Origin: CAYRKT01 sp964425005
Lineage (GTDB): Bacteria; Synergistota; Synergistia; CAYRKT01
Reading direction: 5' to 3'
Length of the DNA stretch: 29,141 bases
Assembly: GCA_964425005.1 (NCBI GenBank)
Contig: CAYRKT010000016.1
Coordinates: forward strand, 1-29,141
The position numbers and the translations under genes were made by a program. Each line of letters begins with the position of its first letter. Within the stretch, counting starts at the first letter, position 1. Shown here piece after piece: positions 15,645-23,987 of this stretch. Under the pieces are notes generated by a model. That model was not told the DNA's origin. It ran no database searches and saw only the letters and a list, made by a program, of their open reading frames with translations.

Positions 15645-16094
15645 GTGAAGGTTATCTTGAAGGGCGACGTCAAGGGGCTCGGCAAGGCCGGCGACCTGGT
15701 GGAGGTGTCCGACGGTTACGCCAGGAACTTCCTGGTCCCCAGGGGTCTGGCCGAGGTGGCCACCCCTCAGAGGGTGAAGGAGTGGGAGGCGGAAAGGGCC
15801 AGGAGGGAGAAGCTGGAGAAGAGGTTGATGGAGGAGGCCCGGCAGATAAAGGCGAGGATAGATGGGGCCTACGTCAACGTCAGGGCCTCCGCCGGCGAGA
15901 AGGGGAAGCTCTTCGGCTCCATAACCCCGGCCCAGATAGCCGAGGCGGTCAAGAGGCAGCTCGCCGTGGAGCTGGACAGGCGCGACATAAGGGCGGAGCC
16001 CATAAAAGAGGTGGGAACCCATAGGGTGGTCGTCAAGCTCCACGGAGGGCTAGAGGCGCACCTGAACGTGGTGGTGGAGGGGGAGGGCAGGTAG
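15645..16094 (+). CDS. rplI: 50S ribosomal protein L9
   Basis: A 149-residue L9 with the N-terminal domain signature GDVKGLGKAGDLVEVSDGYA in two parts followed by RNFLVPRGLA, a long connecting helix (about residues 40-75), and the C-terminal domain with GKLFGSITPAQIAEAV. GTG at 15645 follows GGGGGGG by seven bases. Its stop shares a base with the dnaB start (TAGTG). Confidence 0.97.
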   Translation: MKVILKGDVKGLGKAGDLVEVSDGYARNFLVPRGLAEVATPQRVKEWEAERARREKLEKRLMEEARQIKARIDGAYVNVRASAGEKGKLFGSITPAQIAEAVKRQLAVELDRRDIRAEPIKEVGTHRVVVKLHGGLEAHLNVVVEGEGR

Positions 16095-17446
16095 TGGCGG
16101 AGCTCAAGGCTACGGTGGAAAGGGTTCCCCCGAGCAGCCCCAGCGCCGAGAGGGCGGTGCTGGGGGCCTGCCTGCTGGACAGGCAGGCCCTCAACGTGGC
16201 CGCCGGTATACTCGAGCCGGAGGACTTCTACGAGGAGGCCCACTCCCGGTGCTTCAGCGTGATGCTCGAGATGTTCGAGCGGGAGAAGCCCGTGGACGCC
16301 CTGACCCTCATGGACGAGCTCTCCAGGCGGGGGCTCCTCTCCTCCCTGGGGGGGCAGGCCTTCATCGCCGAGCTCCTGGACAGCGTGGCCACCACCGCCC
16401 ACGTGGAGTACCACGCCAGGATGGTGAAGGAGCGCTCCCTGAGGCGGAAGCTCATCAAGGCGGCGGGGGAGATATCCAGGATAGCCTTCGACGAGGAGAA
16501 GGACCTGGAGGAGGTGCTGGACGAGGCGGAGCAGGCCGTCTTCGCGGTGGCCGAGGGGAAGCAGAAGGAGTGGATAAAGCACGTGGGGGAGATCCTCTCG
16601 CGCGCCTTCAGGGAGGTGGAGAGGAGCTACAACGAGGGGAAGGCCGTGGTGGGGGTCCCTACGGGCTTCGTCGACCTGGACAGGCTCACCGGGGGGCTTC
16701 AGCCGGGAAGCCTGAACATCCTGGCGGCTCGCCCCTCCATGGGGAAGACCTCCTTCGCCCTCAACGTGGTCCAGCACGTGGCCATGCGCTACAGGAGGCC
16801 GGTATTGGTCTTCAGCCTGGAGATGCCCGCCGAGCAGCTGGTCTACCGGATGTTGGGCTCGGAGGCCAAGGTGAACGTCCACGGCCTCAGGACGGGAAAC
16901 TTCTCCGAGGACGCCTGGAGGAGGCTCGCCAGCGCCGCAGGTCGCCTGCACCAGGCCCCCATATACATAGACGACAACTCCTCCCTGTCGGCCATGGAGC
17001 TCAAGGCCAGGTGCAGGAGGTTCAAGGCCGAGCACAAGGACCTGGCCCTGGTGGTGGTGGACTACCTGCAGCTGCTCTACGTGAACAAGCGGGTGGACAA
17101 CAAGCAGCAGGAGGTGGCGGAGATCTCGAGGACCTTGAAGGCGGTGGCCAGGGAGCTGGAGGTGCCGCTCCTGGCCCTGTCGCAGCTGTCCAGGGCGGTG
17201 GAGCAGAGGCAGGACAGGAGGCCCCAGCTCTCGGACCTGCGCGACTCGGGGGCCATAGAGCAGGACGCAGACCTGGTCATGTTCATCTACAGGCCGGACG
17301 TCTATCAGCCCGAGCCCCCCGACAGCCGGGAGCCCAGCACCGCCGAGGTGATAGTGGCGAAGCACAGGAACGGTCCGACGGGGGTGGTGAACCTCCTCTT
17401 CATGAAGGAGTACACCACCTTCGAGAGCGTGGCCTACGGGTTCTGA
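16094..17446 (+). CDS. dnaB: Replicative DNA helicase DnaB
   Basis: A 450-residue hexameric helicase that unwinds DNA at the replication fork. The N-terminal collar domain (about 12-110, PPSSPSAERAVLGACLLD, EDFYEEAHSRCF) and the RecA-like motor are complete. Walker A (ARPSMGKTS) lies near residue 212, Walker B (LALVVVDYLQLL) near 320, and the ALSQLSRAVEQR and DLRDSGAIEQDADLVMF motifs follow. No intein interrupts the motor. The GTG at 16094 overlaps the rplI stop and has a GGAGGG-type site six bases upstream. Confidence 0.98.
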   Translation: MAELKATVERVPPSSPSAERAVLGACLLDRQALNVAAGILEPEDFYEEAHSRCFSVMLEMFEREKPVDALTLMDELSRRGLLSSLGGQAFIAELLDSVATTAHVEYHARMVKERSLRRKLIKAAGEISRIAFDEEKDLEEVLDEAEQAVFAVAEGKQKEWIKHVGEILSRAFREVERSYNEGKAVVGVPTGFVDLDRLTGGLQPGSLNILAARPSMGKTSFALNVVQHVAMRYRRPVLVFSLEMPAEQLVYRMLGSEAKVNVHGLRTGNFSEDAWRRLASAAGRLHQAPIYIDDNSSLSAMELKARCRRFKAEHKDLALVVVDYLQLLYVNKRVDNKQQEVAEISRTLKAVARELEVPLLALSQLSRAVEQRQDRRPQLSDLRDSGAIEQDADLVMFIYRPDVYQPEPPDSREPSTAEVIVAKHRNGPTGVVNLLFMKEYTTFESVAYGF

Positions 17447-17447
17447 G

Positions 17448-17471
17448 ATCGCCTAGCTCAAGGGAGGCGAT
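17448..17471 (+). other. Short hairpin between dnaB and the Memo-like gene
   Basis: Seven-base arms ATCGCCT (17448-17454) and AGGCGAT (17465-17471) enclose a GGGAGG. No U run follows, so it is not a classical terminator. Confidence 0.4.
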
Positions 17472-17491
17472 GAGCAGATGGGGTAGCGTGG

Positions 17492-18295
17492 ATGGCCTAC
17501 ACCCCTCACCCCCCGGTGATAGTGCCCGAGGTGGGGAGGGGAAGGGAAAGGGAAGCTCTATCCACCGTGGAGGCGATGAGGGCCCTCTCTGACCTGCTCT
17601 TCGGGATCTCCCCCGCGAAGGTGCTCCTCCTTTCGACCCCCCACCACGTCATGAGGAGGGACAGGCTGGAGGTGATATCCGGCGACTCCCTGGAGGGTGA
17701 TCTGTCGGACTTCTGGGCCCCCCAGGTCAAGGTCAAGCTCAGGGGCGACGGGGAGCTCGCCTCCTCCCTGGCCAGGAAGCTCAGGGAGGCAGGGCTTCCG
17801 GTGGGATTAAGCCTCGCCAAAACGATCCCCCTCGACCACGGGAGCGTGGTGCCTCTGAGCTACCTGCTTTCCCCCTACTCCAGGTCCGACCTGCCGAGAG
17901 CCCTCATCCTCTCCCCCGGCTTTTGCCCTTTGAACGCCATCCTGGAGGCGGGGAAGGTCGCCTTCGACCTCCTGGACTCCCTGGAGGAGCCGGTGGGGAT
18001 GGTGATAAGCGGCGACCTCTCCCACAGGCTCACCCCCGACGCTCCGGCGGGCTTCAACCCCAGGGCGAAGGAGTTCGACGAGGCCTTCGTCGAAGCCCTC
18101 TCCTCCCTCGACCCCAGGCCGCTCCTGGAGCTGGACCCCTCCTTCGTGGAGATGGCTGGCGAGTGCGGCCTTCGGCCCTCCATGATCCTCTTCGGGGCCG
18201 CCTCCGTCAAGCCCTTCAGGTCCAGGATCCTCTCCTACGAGGGGCCCTTCGGGGTCGGATACTGCGTCGCAGCCGTCGAACCCGCCGTTTTATAA
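17492..18295 (+). CDS. AmmeMemoRadiSam set: Memo/LigB-like protein (class III extradiol dioxygenase fold)
   Basis: A 267-residue protein of the LigB/Memo superfamily, non-haem metal-binding folds related to class III ring-cleaving dioxygenases. The start AYTPHPPVIVPEVGRG with a His at residue 6, the STPHHV pair near residue 50, IPLDHGSVVPL near 115 and VISGDLSHRL near 173 are the histidine-bearing segments that place it in the superfamily. In many genomes a related domain is fused to AMMECR1; here it is a separate gene 70 bases upstream. ATG at 17492 is supported by the PHPP start, with only a weak GGGG site. Whether it is an enzyme or a redox/metal protein is unknown; human Memo lacks proven dioxygenase activity. 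Confidence 0.85.
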   Translation: MAYTPHPPVIVPEVGRGREREALSTVEAMRALSDLLFGISPAKVLLLSTPHHVMRRDRLEVISGDSLEGDLSDFWAPQVKVKLRGDGELASSLARKLREAGLPVGLSLAKTIPLDHGSVVPLSYLLSPYSRSDLPRALILSPGFCPLNAILEAGKVAFDLLDSLEEPVGMVISGDLSHRLTPDAPAGFNPRAKEFDEAFVEALSSLDPRPLLELDPSFVEMAGECGLRPSMILFGAASVKPFRSRILSYEGPFGVGYCVAAVEPAVL

Positions 18296-18318
18296 AAAGT
18301 TTTGCCCCTCGTTTCTGT

Positions 18319-18348
18319 TTGGAATTTTTGGTCTAAACCCCTTATAAT
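18319..18348 (+). promoter_or_regulatory. Promoter upstream of the AMMECR1 and radical SAM genes
   Basis: TATAAT at 18343-18348 is preceded at 18 bases by TTGGAA (18319-18324, four of six matches). The gap is AT-rich (18290-18350) compared with its surroundings. RNA would start near 18355, leaving a leader of about 11 bases before the TTG at 18366. Confidence 0.7.
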
Positions 18349-18365
18349 TTGGGTGGTGATGGGCT

Positions 18366-18875
18366 TTGGATCCCTACGTGGAGCTCGCCAGGGCGGCGAT
18401 AGAGGCCTGGGTCAGGGAGGGCAGGGTCTTGGACCTGCCGGAGGGGCTTCCGGAGGAGATGAGGAGCTCCAGGAGGGGGGTCTTCGTCTGCCTCAAGAAG
18501 GGGGGGCATCTTCGGGGTTGCATGGGGACCTTCCTCCCCACCAGGGGTAGCGTGGCGGAGGAGGTGGTCCACAACGCCATAGCCTCTTGCAGCGAGGATC
18601 CGAGGTTCCCCCCGGTGAGGGAGGAGGAGCTCCCGGATCTCGAGGTCTCGGTGGACGTGCTGTCCAGCCCTGAGGAGGTCGACGACCTCTCGAAGCTGGA
18701 CCCCAGGGTCTACGGGGTCATAGTGGAGAAGGGGGGTAGGAGGGGGCTTTTGCTGCCCGACCTGGAGGGGGTCGACACGGTGGAGGAGCAGCTCGCCATA
18801 GCCATGAGGAAGGCGGGCATCGTGGACCCCAGGGGGATGAGGGTCTATCGCTTCACCGTGAGGAGGCACGGGTGA
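18366..18875 (+). CDS. AmmeMemoRadiSam set: AMMECR1 domain protein
   Basis: A 169-residue single-domain AMMECR1 protein. The hallmark segment is FVCLKKGGHLRGCMGTF near residues 39-55, with the near-invariant LRGC(I/M)G element. Further conserved parts are EEVVHNAIASCSEDPRFPPV and LEVSVDVLS. The family occurs in all domains of life (human AMMECR1 is linked to disease), and its biochemical function is unknown. TTG at 18366 follows GGTGGTG (18352-18358) by seven bases. The stop overlaps the radical SAM start (TGATG), so the two proteins are translationally coupled, which suggests they act together. Confidence 0.93.
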   Translation: MDPYVELARAAIEAWVREGRVLDLPEGLPEEMRSSRRGVFVCLKKGGHLRGCMGTFLPTRGSVAEEVVHNAIASCSEDPRFPPVREEELPDLEVSVDVLSSPEEVDDLSKLDPRVYGVIVEKGGRRGLLLPDLEGVDTVEEQLAIAMRKAGIVDPRGMRVYRFTVRRHG

Positions 18876-19885
18876 TGGCGGTGGGAAGGGAGGCCAGGTT
18901 CTGGAGGCTGGAGGGGGACCTGGTCAGGTGCGAGCTTTGCCCTCACCGCTGCGCCCTCTCGAGGGAGGGCCAGGTGGGCTTCTGCGGCGCCAGGTTCAGG
19001 CGCGGCGGGGCGATGGCCTTGAGGTACTACGGGCTTGTGACCAGGCCCGCCCTGGACCCGATGGAGAAGAAGCCCCTGTACCACTTCCACCCTGGTTCCT
19101 ACATCCTCTCCGTCGGATCTCCCGGCTGCAACATGGACTGCCCGTTCTGCCAGAACTGGCACCTCTCCAGGTGCGGGGACGCCCTCCCCTGGGGGTTGGT
19201 GGAGGTGGACCCGAGGGGTTTGGCGGAGCTGGCGCTCTCCTGCGGGAGCGTGGGTATAGCCTACACCTACAGCGAGCCCCTGGTGTGGGTCGAGTTCGTC
19301 CTGGACTGCGCCGGGGAGGCCCTGAGCAGAGGGCTCAAGAACGTCCTCGTCACCAACGGGATGGCCCACAGGCCCGTCGTGGAGGAGCTGTGCGGCCTGA
19401 TCCAGGCGGCCAACGTGGACCTGAAGGTCTTCGACGGGGACCTCTACCGCGGGGTCCTCAAGGGGGATCTTTCGGCGGTGCTGGACTCCATATCCTCGAT
19501 GCTCGAGGGCGGTGTCCACCTGGAGATAACGCACCTGGTGGTCCCCGGGTTCAACGATCGGGAGGAGCTGTTTTCCCCCATGGTGGATTGGATCTCCTCC
19601 CTTTCCCCTCGAATACCCCTGCACATATCCAGGTACTTCCCCCAGAGGAGGTGGAAGGAGCCTCCCACCGAGGTCTCCACCCTGAGGAGGTTCTACGAGA
19701 TCGCCAGGGAGAAGCTCTACTACGTCTACCTTGGGAACTTGGCTTCCGAAGAGGGGGCCTGGACGTTCTGCAGGGGGTGCGGCAGGGCTTTGGTGAAGAG
19801 GGATGGCTACAGGGTCTTCGACCTCCAGCTGGCGGAGGGGGGTAGGTGTCGCTTCTGCGGGGTCGAGAACGACTTCGTCCTCTGA
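18875..19885 (+). CDS. AmmeMemoRadiSam set: radical SAM enzyme
   Basis: A 336-residue radical SAM protein related to pyruvate-formate-lyase activases. An N-terminal cysteine cluster (CELCPHRCALSREGQVGFCG, residues about 19-38) precedes the radical SAM motif CNMDCPFC with C85, C89 and C92. Conserved further parts are GIAYTYSEPLVW, VLVTNGM and NVDLKVFDGDLY. Near the C-terminus a second zinc-ribbon-like pair set (CRGCGR and CRFCG) is present. ATG at 18875 follows AGGAGG by eight bases; GTG at 18872 is less well spaced. Its substrate is unknown. The coupling to AMMECR1 points to AMMECR1, or a product of the Memo-like protein, as a partner. Confidence 0.94.
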   Translation: MAVGREARFWRLEGDLVRCELCPHRCALSREGQVGFCGARFRRGGAMALRYYGLVTRPALDPMEKKPLYHFHPGSYILSVGSPGCNMDCPFCQNWHLSRCGDALPWGLVEVDPRGLAELALSCGSVGIAYTYSEPLVWVEFVLDCAGEALSRGLKNVLVTNGMAHRPVVEELCGLIQAANVDLKVFDGDLYRGVLKGDLSAVLDSISSMLEGGVHLEITHLVVPGFNDREELFSPMVDWISSLSPRIPLHISRYFPQRRWKEPPTEVSTLRRFYEIAREKLYYVYLGNLASEEGAWTFCRGCGRALVKRDGYRVFDLQLAEGGRCRFCGVENDFVL

Positions 19886-19915
19886 GGCGTCGTTTTCTCT
19901 GGGGGGGTGGCGCAG

Positions 19916-21445
19916 GTGGGCAGGACCATCCTGGTGTCGGGGCACAACCTGCTCCTTCGGGACCTGGTCGAGGTGGCGAGAGGCGGGGCCAGGGTGAGGC
20001 TCGATCCCTCGGCGGTGGAGTTCGTCAGAAGGGGCAGGGCCCTGGTGGAGAGGTGGGTCGAGGAGGGGAGGGTGATCTACGGGATAACCACGGGCTTCGG
20101 GGATCTGGCCTCGGTGGTGATCCCCTCCTCCGACGTCTTCGCCCTGCAGGAGAACCTGATAAGGAGCCACGCCTGCGGGGTGGGGGAGGAGCTCCCCGTC
20201 GAGGTGGTGCGGGCCTCGATGCTCTTGAGGGTCAACACCCTGGTGAGGGGCTATTCGGGCATAGGCCTGGAGGCCCTGGAGCTTTTGGTGGAGATGATAA
20301 ACCGGGACATATGTCCGGTCATCCCCTCCCAGGGCAGCGTGGGGGCGAGCGGAGACCTGGCCCCCCTGGCCCACATGGCCCTGGCCATGATGGGGGAGGG
20401 GGAGGTGATACACCGGGGGAGCAGGGTGCCGGCCAGGGTGGCCCTGGACAGGGAGGGGCTCTCTCCGGTGAGGCTGGGGCCGAAGGAGGGACTCGCGCTG
20501 ATAAACGGCACCCCTGTGCTCACCGCCATGGCCGCCCTGGCCCTGAGCGACGCGCTTTTGCTGGCCAAGTGCGCGGACGTGGCCCTGGCCTGCAGCCTGG
20601 AGGCCTTGAGGGGGGTGCCCTACGCCCTCGACCCCAGGATACACGAGCTCAGGCCTCACCCGGGGCAGAGGGCCTCCGCCTCCAACGTGAGGAGGATGGT
20701 GGAGGGAAGCCAGATCCTGGAGGCATCCAGGGATCTTAGGGTTCAGGACGCCTACTCCCTTCGCTGCGCCCCCCAGGTGCACGGGGCCTGCAGGGACGCT
20801 TTGGACTTCGTCCTGCAGAAGGTGGAGGTGGAGATAAACTCCGTGACCGACAACCCCTTGATCTTCCCGGAGGAGGGGGACTTCCGGAGCGGGGGCAACT
20901 TCCACGGGGAGCCCATCGCCATAGCCTCGGACCTCCTGTGCATAGCCGCCTCTGAGCTGGCCAGCATATCCGAGAGGAGGGTGGCCAGGCTGGTGGACGC
21001 TAAGCTCTCAGGCCTTCCTCCCTTCCTGGCGAAGGAGAGCGGCCTCAACAGCGGGCTCATGATCCCCCAGTACGTGTGCGCGGCGTTGGTCTCGGAGAAC
21101 AAGGTCCTCTCCCACCCGGCCTCGGTGGACTCCATACCCACCTCCGCCAACCAGGAGGACCACGTCTCCATGGGGGCCTGGGCCTCCAGGAAGGCCATGA
21201 AAGTGGTGGAGAACTCCCTGAGGGTGATCTCGATAGAGCTCCTCCTAGCCGCCCAGGCTTTGGACTTCCTGAAGCCCCTCGAGCCGGGGAGGGGGGTCAA
21301 GGCCGCCCACTCGGAGGTCAGGAGGGCGGTGCCCTTCCTGGAGAGGGACAGCTATCTCAAGCCGCATCTGGACTCGATCTTCGAGAGGTTGAAGGGGGGT
21401 GAGATCCTCTCGGCCGTCGAGGAGGCGGTCGGTCCTCTGGACTGA
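19916..21445 (+). CDS. hutH: Histidine ammonia-lyase
   Basis: Deaminates L-histidine to urocanate, the first step of histidine degradation. The 509-residue length matches the family. The self-forming MIO cofactor triad Ala-Ser-Gly is at 144-146 in GSVGASGDLAPLAHMA, close to the numbering of the Pseudomonas enzyme. YGITTGFGDLA, LQENLIRSHACGVGE (the Ser-His pair is typical of histidine-specific members), SVTDNPLIF and NQEDHVSMG complete the active site. GTG at 19916 has a GGGGGGG run eight bases upstream; GTG at 19907 overlaps that run. No hutU, hutI or formimidoyltransferase gene is in the window. It directly precedes the liv transporter, which suggests joint uptake and use of amino acids. Confidence 0.94.
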   Translation: MGRTILVSGHNLLLRDLVEVARGGARVRLDPSAVEFVRRGRALVERWVEEGRVIYGITTGFGDLASVVIPSSDVFALQENLIRSHACGVGEELPVEVVRASMLLRVNTLVRGYSGIGLEALELLVEMINRDICPVIPSQGSVGASGDLAPLAHMALAMMGEGEVIHRGSRVPARVALDREGLSPVRLGPKEGLALINGTPVLTAMAALALSDALLLAKCADVALACSLEALRGVPYALDPRIHELRPHPGQRASASNVRRMVEGSQILEASRDLRVQDAYSLRCAPQVHGACRDALDFVLQKVEVEINSVTDNPLIFPEEGDFRSGGNFHGEPIAIASDLLCIAASELASISERRVARLVDAKLSGLPPFLAKESGLNSGLMIPQYVCAALVSENKVLSHPASVDSIPTSANQEDHVSMGAWASRKAMKVVENSLRVISIELLLAAQALDFLKPLEPGRGVKAAHSEVRRAVPFLERDSYLKPHLDSIFERLKGGEILSAVEEAVGPLD

Positions 21446-21469
21446 GCTCAGATCGCAGCGGGGGGTGTG

Positions 21470-22333
21470 TTGCCTTTGGAGCTCTTCCTGGTTCAGGTCT
21501 TCAACGGTCTGGCCGAAGGGATGATATACGCGTTGGTCACCCTCGGTCTCTCCATGGTCTACGGGGTTCTGAGGATATTGCACGTGGCCCACGCGGGGGT
21601 CTACACCGTGGGGGCTTATCTGGGTCTTTGGGTCTACTCCCTCTCCGGCAGCCTGATCCTGGCGCTTTCGGTCTCCATGGGTCTTTGCGCCCTCCTGGGC
21701 GTGGCGATAGAGAGGTTCGTCTACTATCCGTTGCTTCGCTACCCTCCCTACGTCCCCCTGATCGGTGGGATAGCGGTCTACCTCTCTATCGAGGAGCTGT
21801 GCAGGTTGGCGGCGGGTCCCTACGTGATAAGCTTTCCCGCCGCCTTGCCCTTCAAGGCCTTGAGGTTGGGGGCCTTTTACGTGACCCCCTCTCAACAGAT
21901 GATAGTCATCTGCACCCTTCTGGTCCTTTTCCTGCAGTGGTTCCTGGTCTCCAGGACGGAGATAGGGCTTGCCATGCGGTGCGTGGCCCAGGACATGGAC
22001 ATGGCCTCGGCGATGGGGATGGACTCCAAGATGGTGGTTTCCCTGACCTTCGCCCTGGGCTCGGCCGCGGCCGCCCTGGCGGGGGTCCTGGTGGGGATCC
22101 ACCACAACCAGGTCTACCCCACCATGGGGAGCGTCCCCGCCTATAAGTCCCTGGCCATAATAGTGCTCGGCGGCCTCGGGAGCGTCCCAGGGGCGGTCTT
22201 GGCCTCCCTCCTGATAGGGGTGGTGGAGTCGTTGACCATAGGCTACGGCTTCCCCCTACCCCGGGACGCCCTGGCCTTCATGGCCATGATAGCCATCTTC
22301 ATGGCGAGGCCCGGCGGGCTCGCCGGGAGATAG
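21470..22333 (+). CDS. livH: Branched-chain amino-acid-type ABC transporter permease LivH
   Basis: A 287-residue inner-membrane permease of the HAAT amino-acid ABC family. The N-terminal NGLAEGMIYALVTLGLSMVYG with VLRILHVAHAGVYTVGAY following is typical LivH, and GLAMRCVAQDMDMASAMGM contains the loop that contacts the ATPases. Start choice is uncertain: TTG at 21470 is used, with TTG at 21476 (ten bases after GGGGG) and GTG at 21467 as alternatives. It is 24 bases after hutH and 15 before livM. No binding protein gene (livJ/livK) is present, so specificity cannot be read here; histidine is a candidate given hutH. Confidence 0.93.
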   Translation: MPLELFLVQVFNGLAEGMIYALVTLGLSMVYGVLRILHVAHAGVYTVGAYLGLWVYSLSGSLILALSVSMGLCALLGVAIERFVYYPLLRYPPYVPLIGGIAVYLSIEELCRLAAGPYVISFPAALPFKALRLGAFYVTPSQQMIVICTLLVLFLQWFLVSRTEIGLAMRCVAQDMDMASAMGMDSKMVVSLTFALGSAAAALAGVLVGIHHNQVYPTMGSVPAYKSLAIIVLGGLGSVPGAVLASLLIGVVESLTIGYGFPLPRDALAFMAMIAIFMARPGGLAGR

Positions 22334-22348
22334 GGGGTGAAGCCGGCG

Positions 22349-23239
22349 ATGGGCGGCTACTACCTCACGGTGCTGACCTCCATAGGGATACAGGCCATGG
22401 CGGTGATGGGGCTCAACGTGATAGTGGGTTTTGCCGGCCAGATCTCCCTGGGGCATGCGGCCTTCTTCGGCATAGGGGCTTACACCGCCGCCGTGGCCTC
22501 CACCAGGTATGGGCTTAGCCCCCTCCTGGCCCTGGCGCTCGCGGTGCTCGTCGCGGCCCTGGTTGGTTTCTTCCTGGGGTTCCCGAGCCTCAGGGTCAAG
22601 CACGACTTCCTGGCCATAACCACCATAGGGACCAACTTCATAGCGGAGTCCCTCTTCCTCTACCTGCCCTTCTTCGGCGGGGCCCTGGGCATAGGGGGGA
22701 TACCGCGCTTTTCCGCCCTCGGCCTGACCTTCGGAGGGGGGCAGCTCCTCTGGCTGGTCTGGGGTTCCGTCCTGGCCGTGGCGGTCCTGTGCCACCTCTT
22801 CAGGAGGACCTGGGCGGGGCTCGCGCTGGAGTGCGTCAGGGAGGAGGAGGTGGCCGCCTCCTCGGTGGGGGTCTCCCTGGTCCGCTTCAAGCTCATGGCC
22901 TTCGTGCTCGGGAGCGCCGTAGCCGGGCTGGCGGGTGGGTATTACGCCTTCTTCATGAGGTTCATAAGCCCCTCGGATTTCTCCTTCCCCGTCTCGGTGA
23001 TGTTCCTGTCGATGCTGGTGGTGGGGGGGATCGGGACCATATCTGGTCCTCTGGTGGGGGCTTTGCTGTTGGGCATCCTGCCGGAGGTCTTCAGGCCCCT
23101 GGTCGACTACAGGATGCTTCTCTACGGGGCAACGTTGCTCTTGACCATCCGCTTCCAGCCCAAGGGGCTCCTGGGTGAGGGGGGCCTGGTGGAGAGGCTT
23201 CTTTCGAGGGGTGGTGGGGTTGGCTCTTCTCGAGGTTAA
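22349..23239 (+). CDS. livM: Branched-chain amino-acid-type ABC transporter permease LivM
   Basis: A 296-residue second permease. Family segments are AVMGLNVIVGFAGQISLGHAAFFGIGAY, read in overlapping halves at residues 18-45, the EEEVAASSVGVSLVRFKLMAF coupling loop, and LVVGGIGTISGPLVGALLLG near the end. ATG at 22349 was chosen because GGGGGTGA (22333-22340) lies eight bases upstream; GTG at 22337 overlaps that site. It overlaps the livG start by 20 bases. Confidence 0.94.
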   Translation: MGGYYLTVLTSIGIQAMAVMGLNVIVGFAGQISLGHAAFFGIGAYTAAVASTRYGLSPLLALALAVLVAALVGFFLGFPSLRVKHDFLAITTIGTNFIAESLFLYLPFFGGALGIGGIPRFSALGLTFGGGQLLWLVWGSVLAVAVLCHLFRRTWAGLALECVREEEVAASSVGVSLVRFKLMAFVLGSAVAGLAGGYYAFFMRFISPSDFSFPVSVMFLSMLVVGGIGTISGPLVGALLLGILPEVFRPLVDYRMLLYGATLLLTIRFQPKGLLGEGGLVERLLSRGGGVGSSRG

Positions 23240-23987
23240 AGGGGTCAGCAAGAGCTTCGGAGGCCTCAGGGCGGTCGACGGCGTTAGCTTCGAGGTCCGC
23301 GAGGGGGAGATCTTTGGCCTCATAGGTCCCAACGGGGCGGGTAAGACCACCTGCTTCAACCTGATATCCGGGGTGCTCAGGCCCGACTCGGGGGAGATTC
23401 GCCTGGGAGGGGTCAGGATAGACGGCCTGAGCCCCGACAGGATAGCCAAGCTGGGGGTGGGGAGGACCTTCCAGATAGTTAGGCCCTTCTCGGAGATGAC
23501 GGTCTTCCAGAACGTCGCCGCGGGGATTGGGGCTCACAGGTACGGCCGTTGGCACCTGGAGGCCTCCTTTTACCGGAGGAAGGAGACGGTGGAGGAGGTG
23601 GAGAGGATAGCCTCCGCCGTTGGGCTTTCGGAGTTCCTGGGGAGGAAGGCCTACGGCCTACCCCTGGGTATCCTGAGGAAGCTCGAGATAGCCAGGGCCC
23701 TGGCGCTGAAGCCCAGGCTGCTCCTCCTGGACGAGTCCTTCTCGGGCCTGAGGGGGGAGGAGGTGGAGCAGCTCATGGAGCTGGTGAGGCGCATAAGGGA
23801 TGGAGGGGTATCGGTCCTGCTCATCGAGCACAACATGCGGGTGGCCATGGGGCTCTCCGAGAGGATGGTGGTGTTGGACCACGGGAGGAAGATAGCCGAG
23901 GGAGTTCCTGAGCTGGTTAGGAGCGATCCCATGGTGATAGAGGCCTACCTGGGCAGAGGGGAGGCGGGCTTCGGTGCTGGAGGTTAG
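23220..23987 (+). CDS. livG: ABC transporter ATP-binding protein LivG
   Basis: A 255-residue ATPase, the usual LivG size. Walker A is GPNGAGKTT near residue 36, the Q-loop region is VGRTFQIVRPF, the signature is PLGILRKLEIARAL (a degenerate form of LSGGQ, with Ile-Leu in place of Gly-Gln), Walker B is LLLLDESFSGL, and the switch is IEHNM. TTG at 23220 follows GAGGGG (23206-23211) by eight bases. The atypical signature and the Asp-Glu-Ser in Walker B are visible in the sequence; whether they change ATP turnover is not known. Confidence 0.94.
   Translation: MALLEVKGVSKSFGGLRAVDGVSFEVREGEIFGLIGPNGAGKTTCFNLISGVLRPDSGEIRLGGVRIDGLSPDRIAKLGVGRTFQIVRPFSEMTVFQNVAAGIGAHRYGRWHLEASFYRRKETVEEVERIASAVGLSEFLGRKAYGLPLGILRKLEIARALALKPRLLLLDESFSGLRGEEVEQLMELVRRIRDGGVSVLLIEHNMRVAMGLSERMVVLDHGRKIAEGVPELVRSDPMVIEAYLGRGEAGFGAGG

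Noticed and set aside
17448..17471. Terminator after dnaB.
   Set aside because: The stem is only seven bases and has no U run; kept only as a minor hairpin.
18845..20905. Very long open frame on the minus strand (about 686 codons).
   Set aside because: It is antisense to the radical SAM gene and hutH, both with full catalytic motifs. Its translation is Pro/Gly/His-rich low-complexity sequence, as expected from a GC-rich complement.
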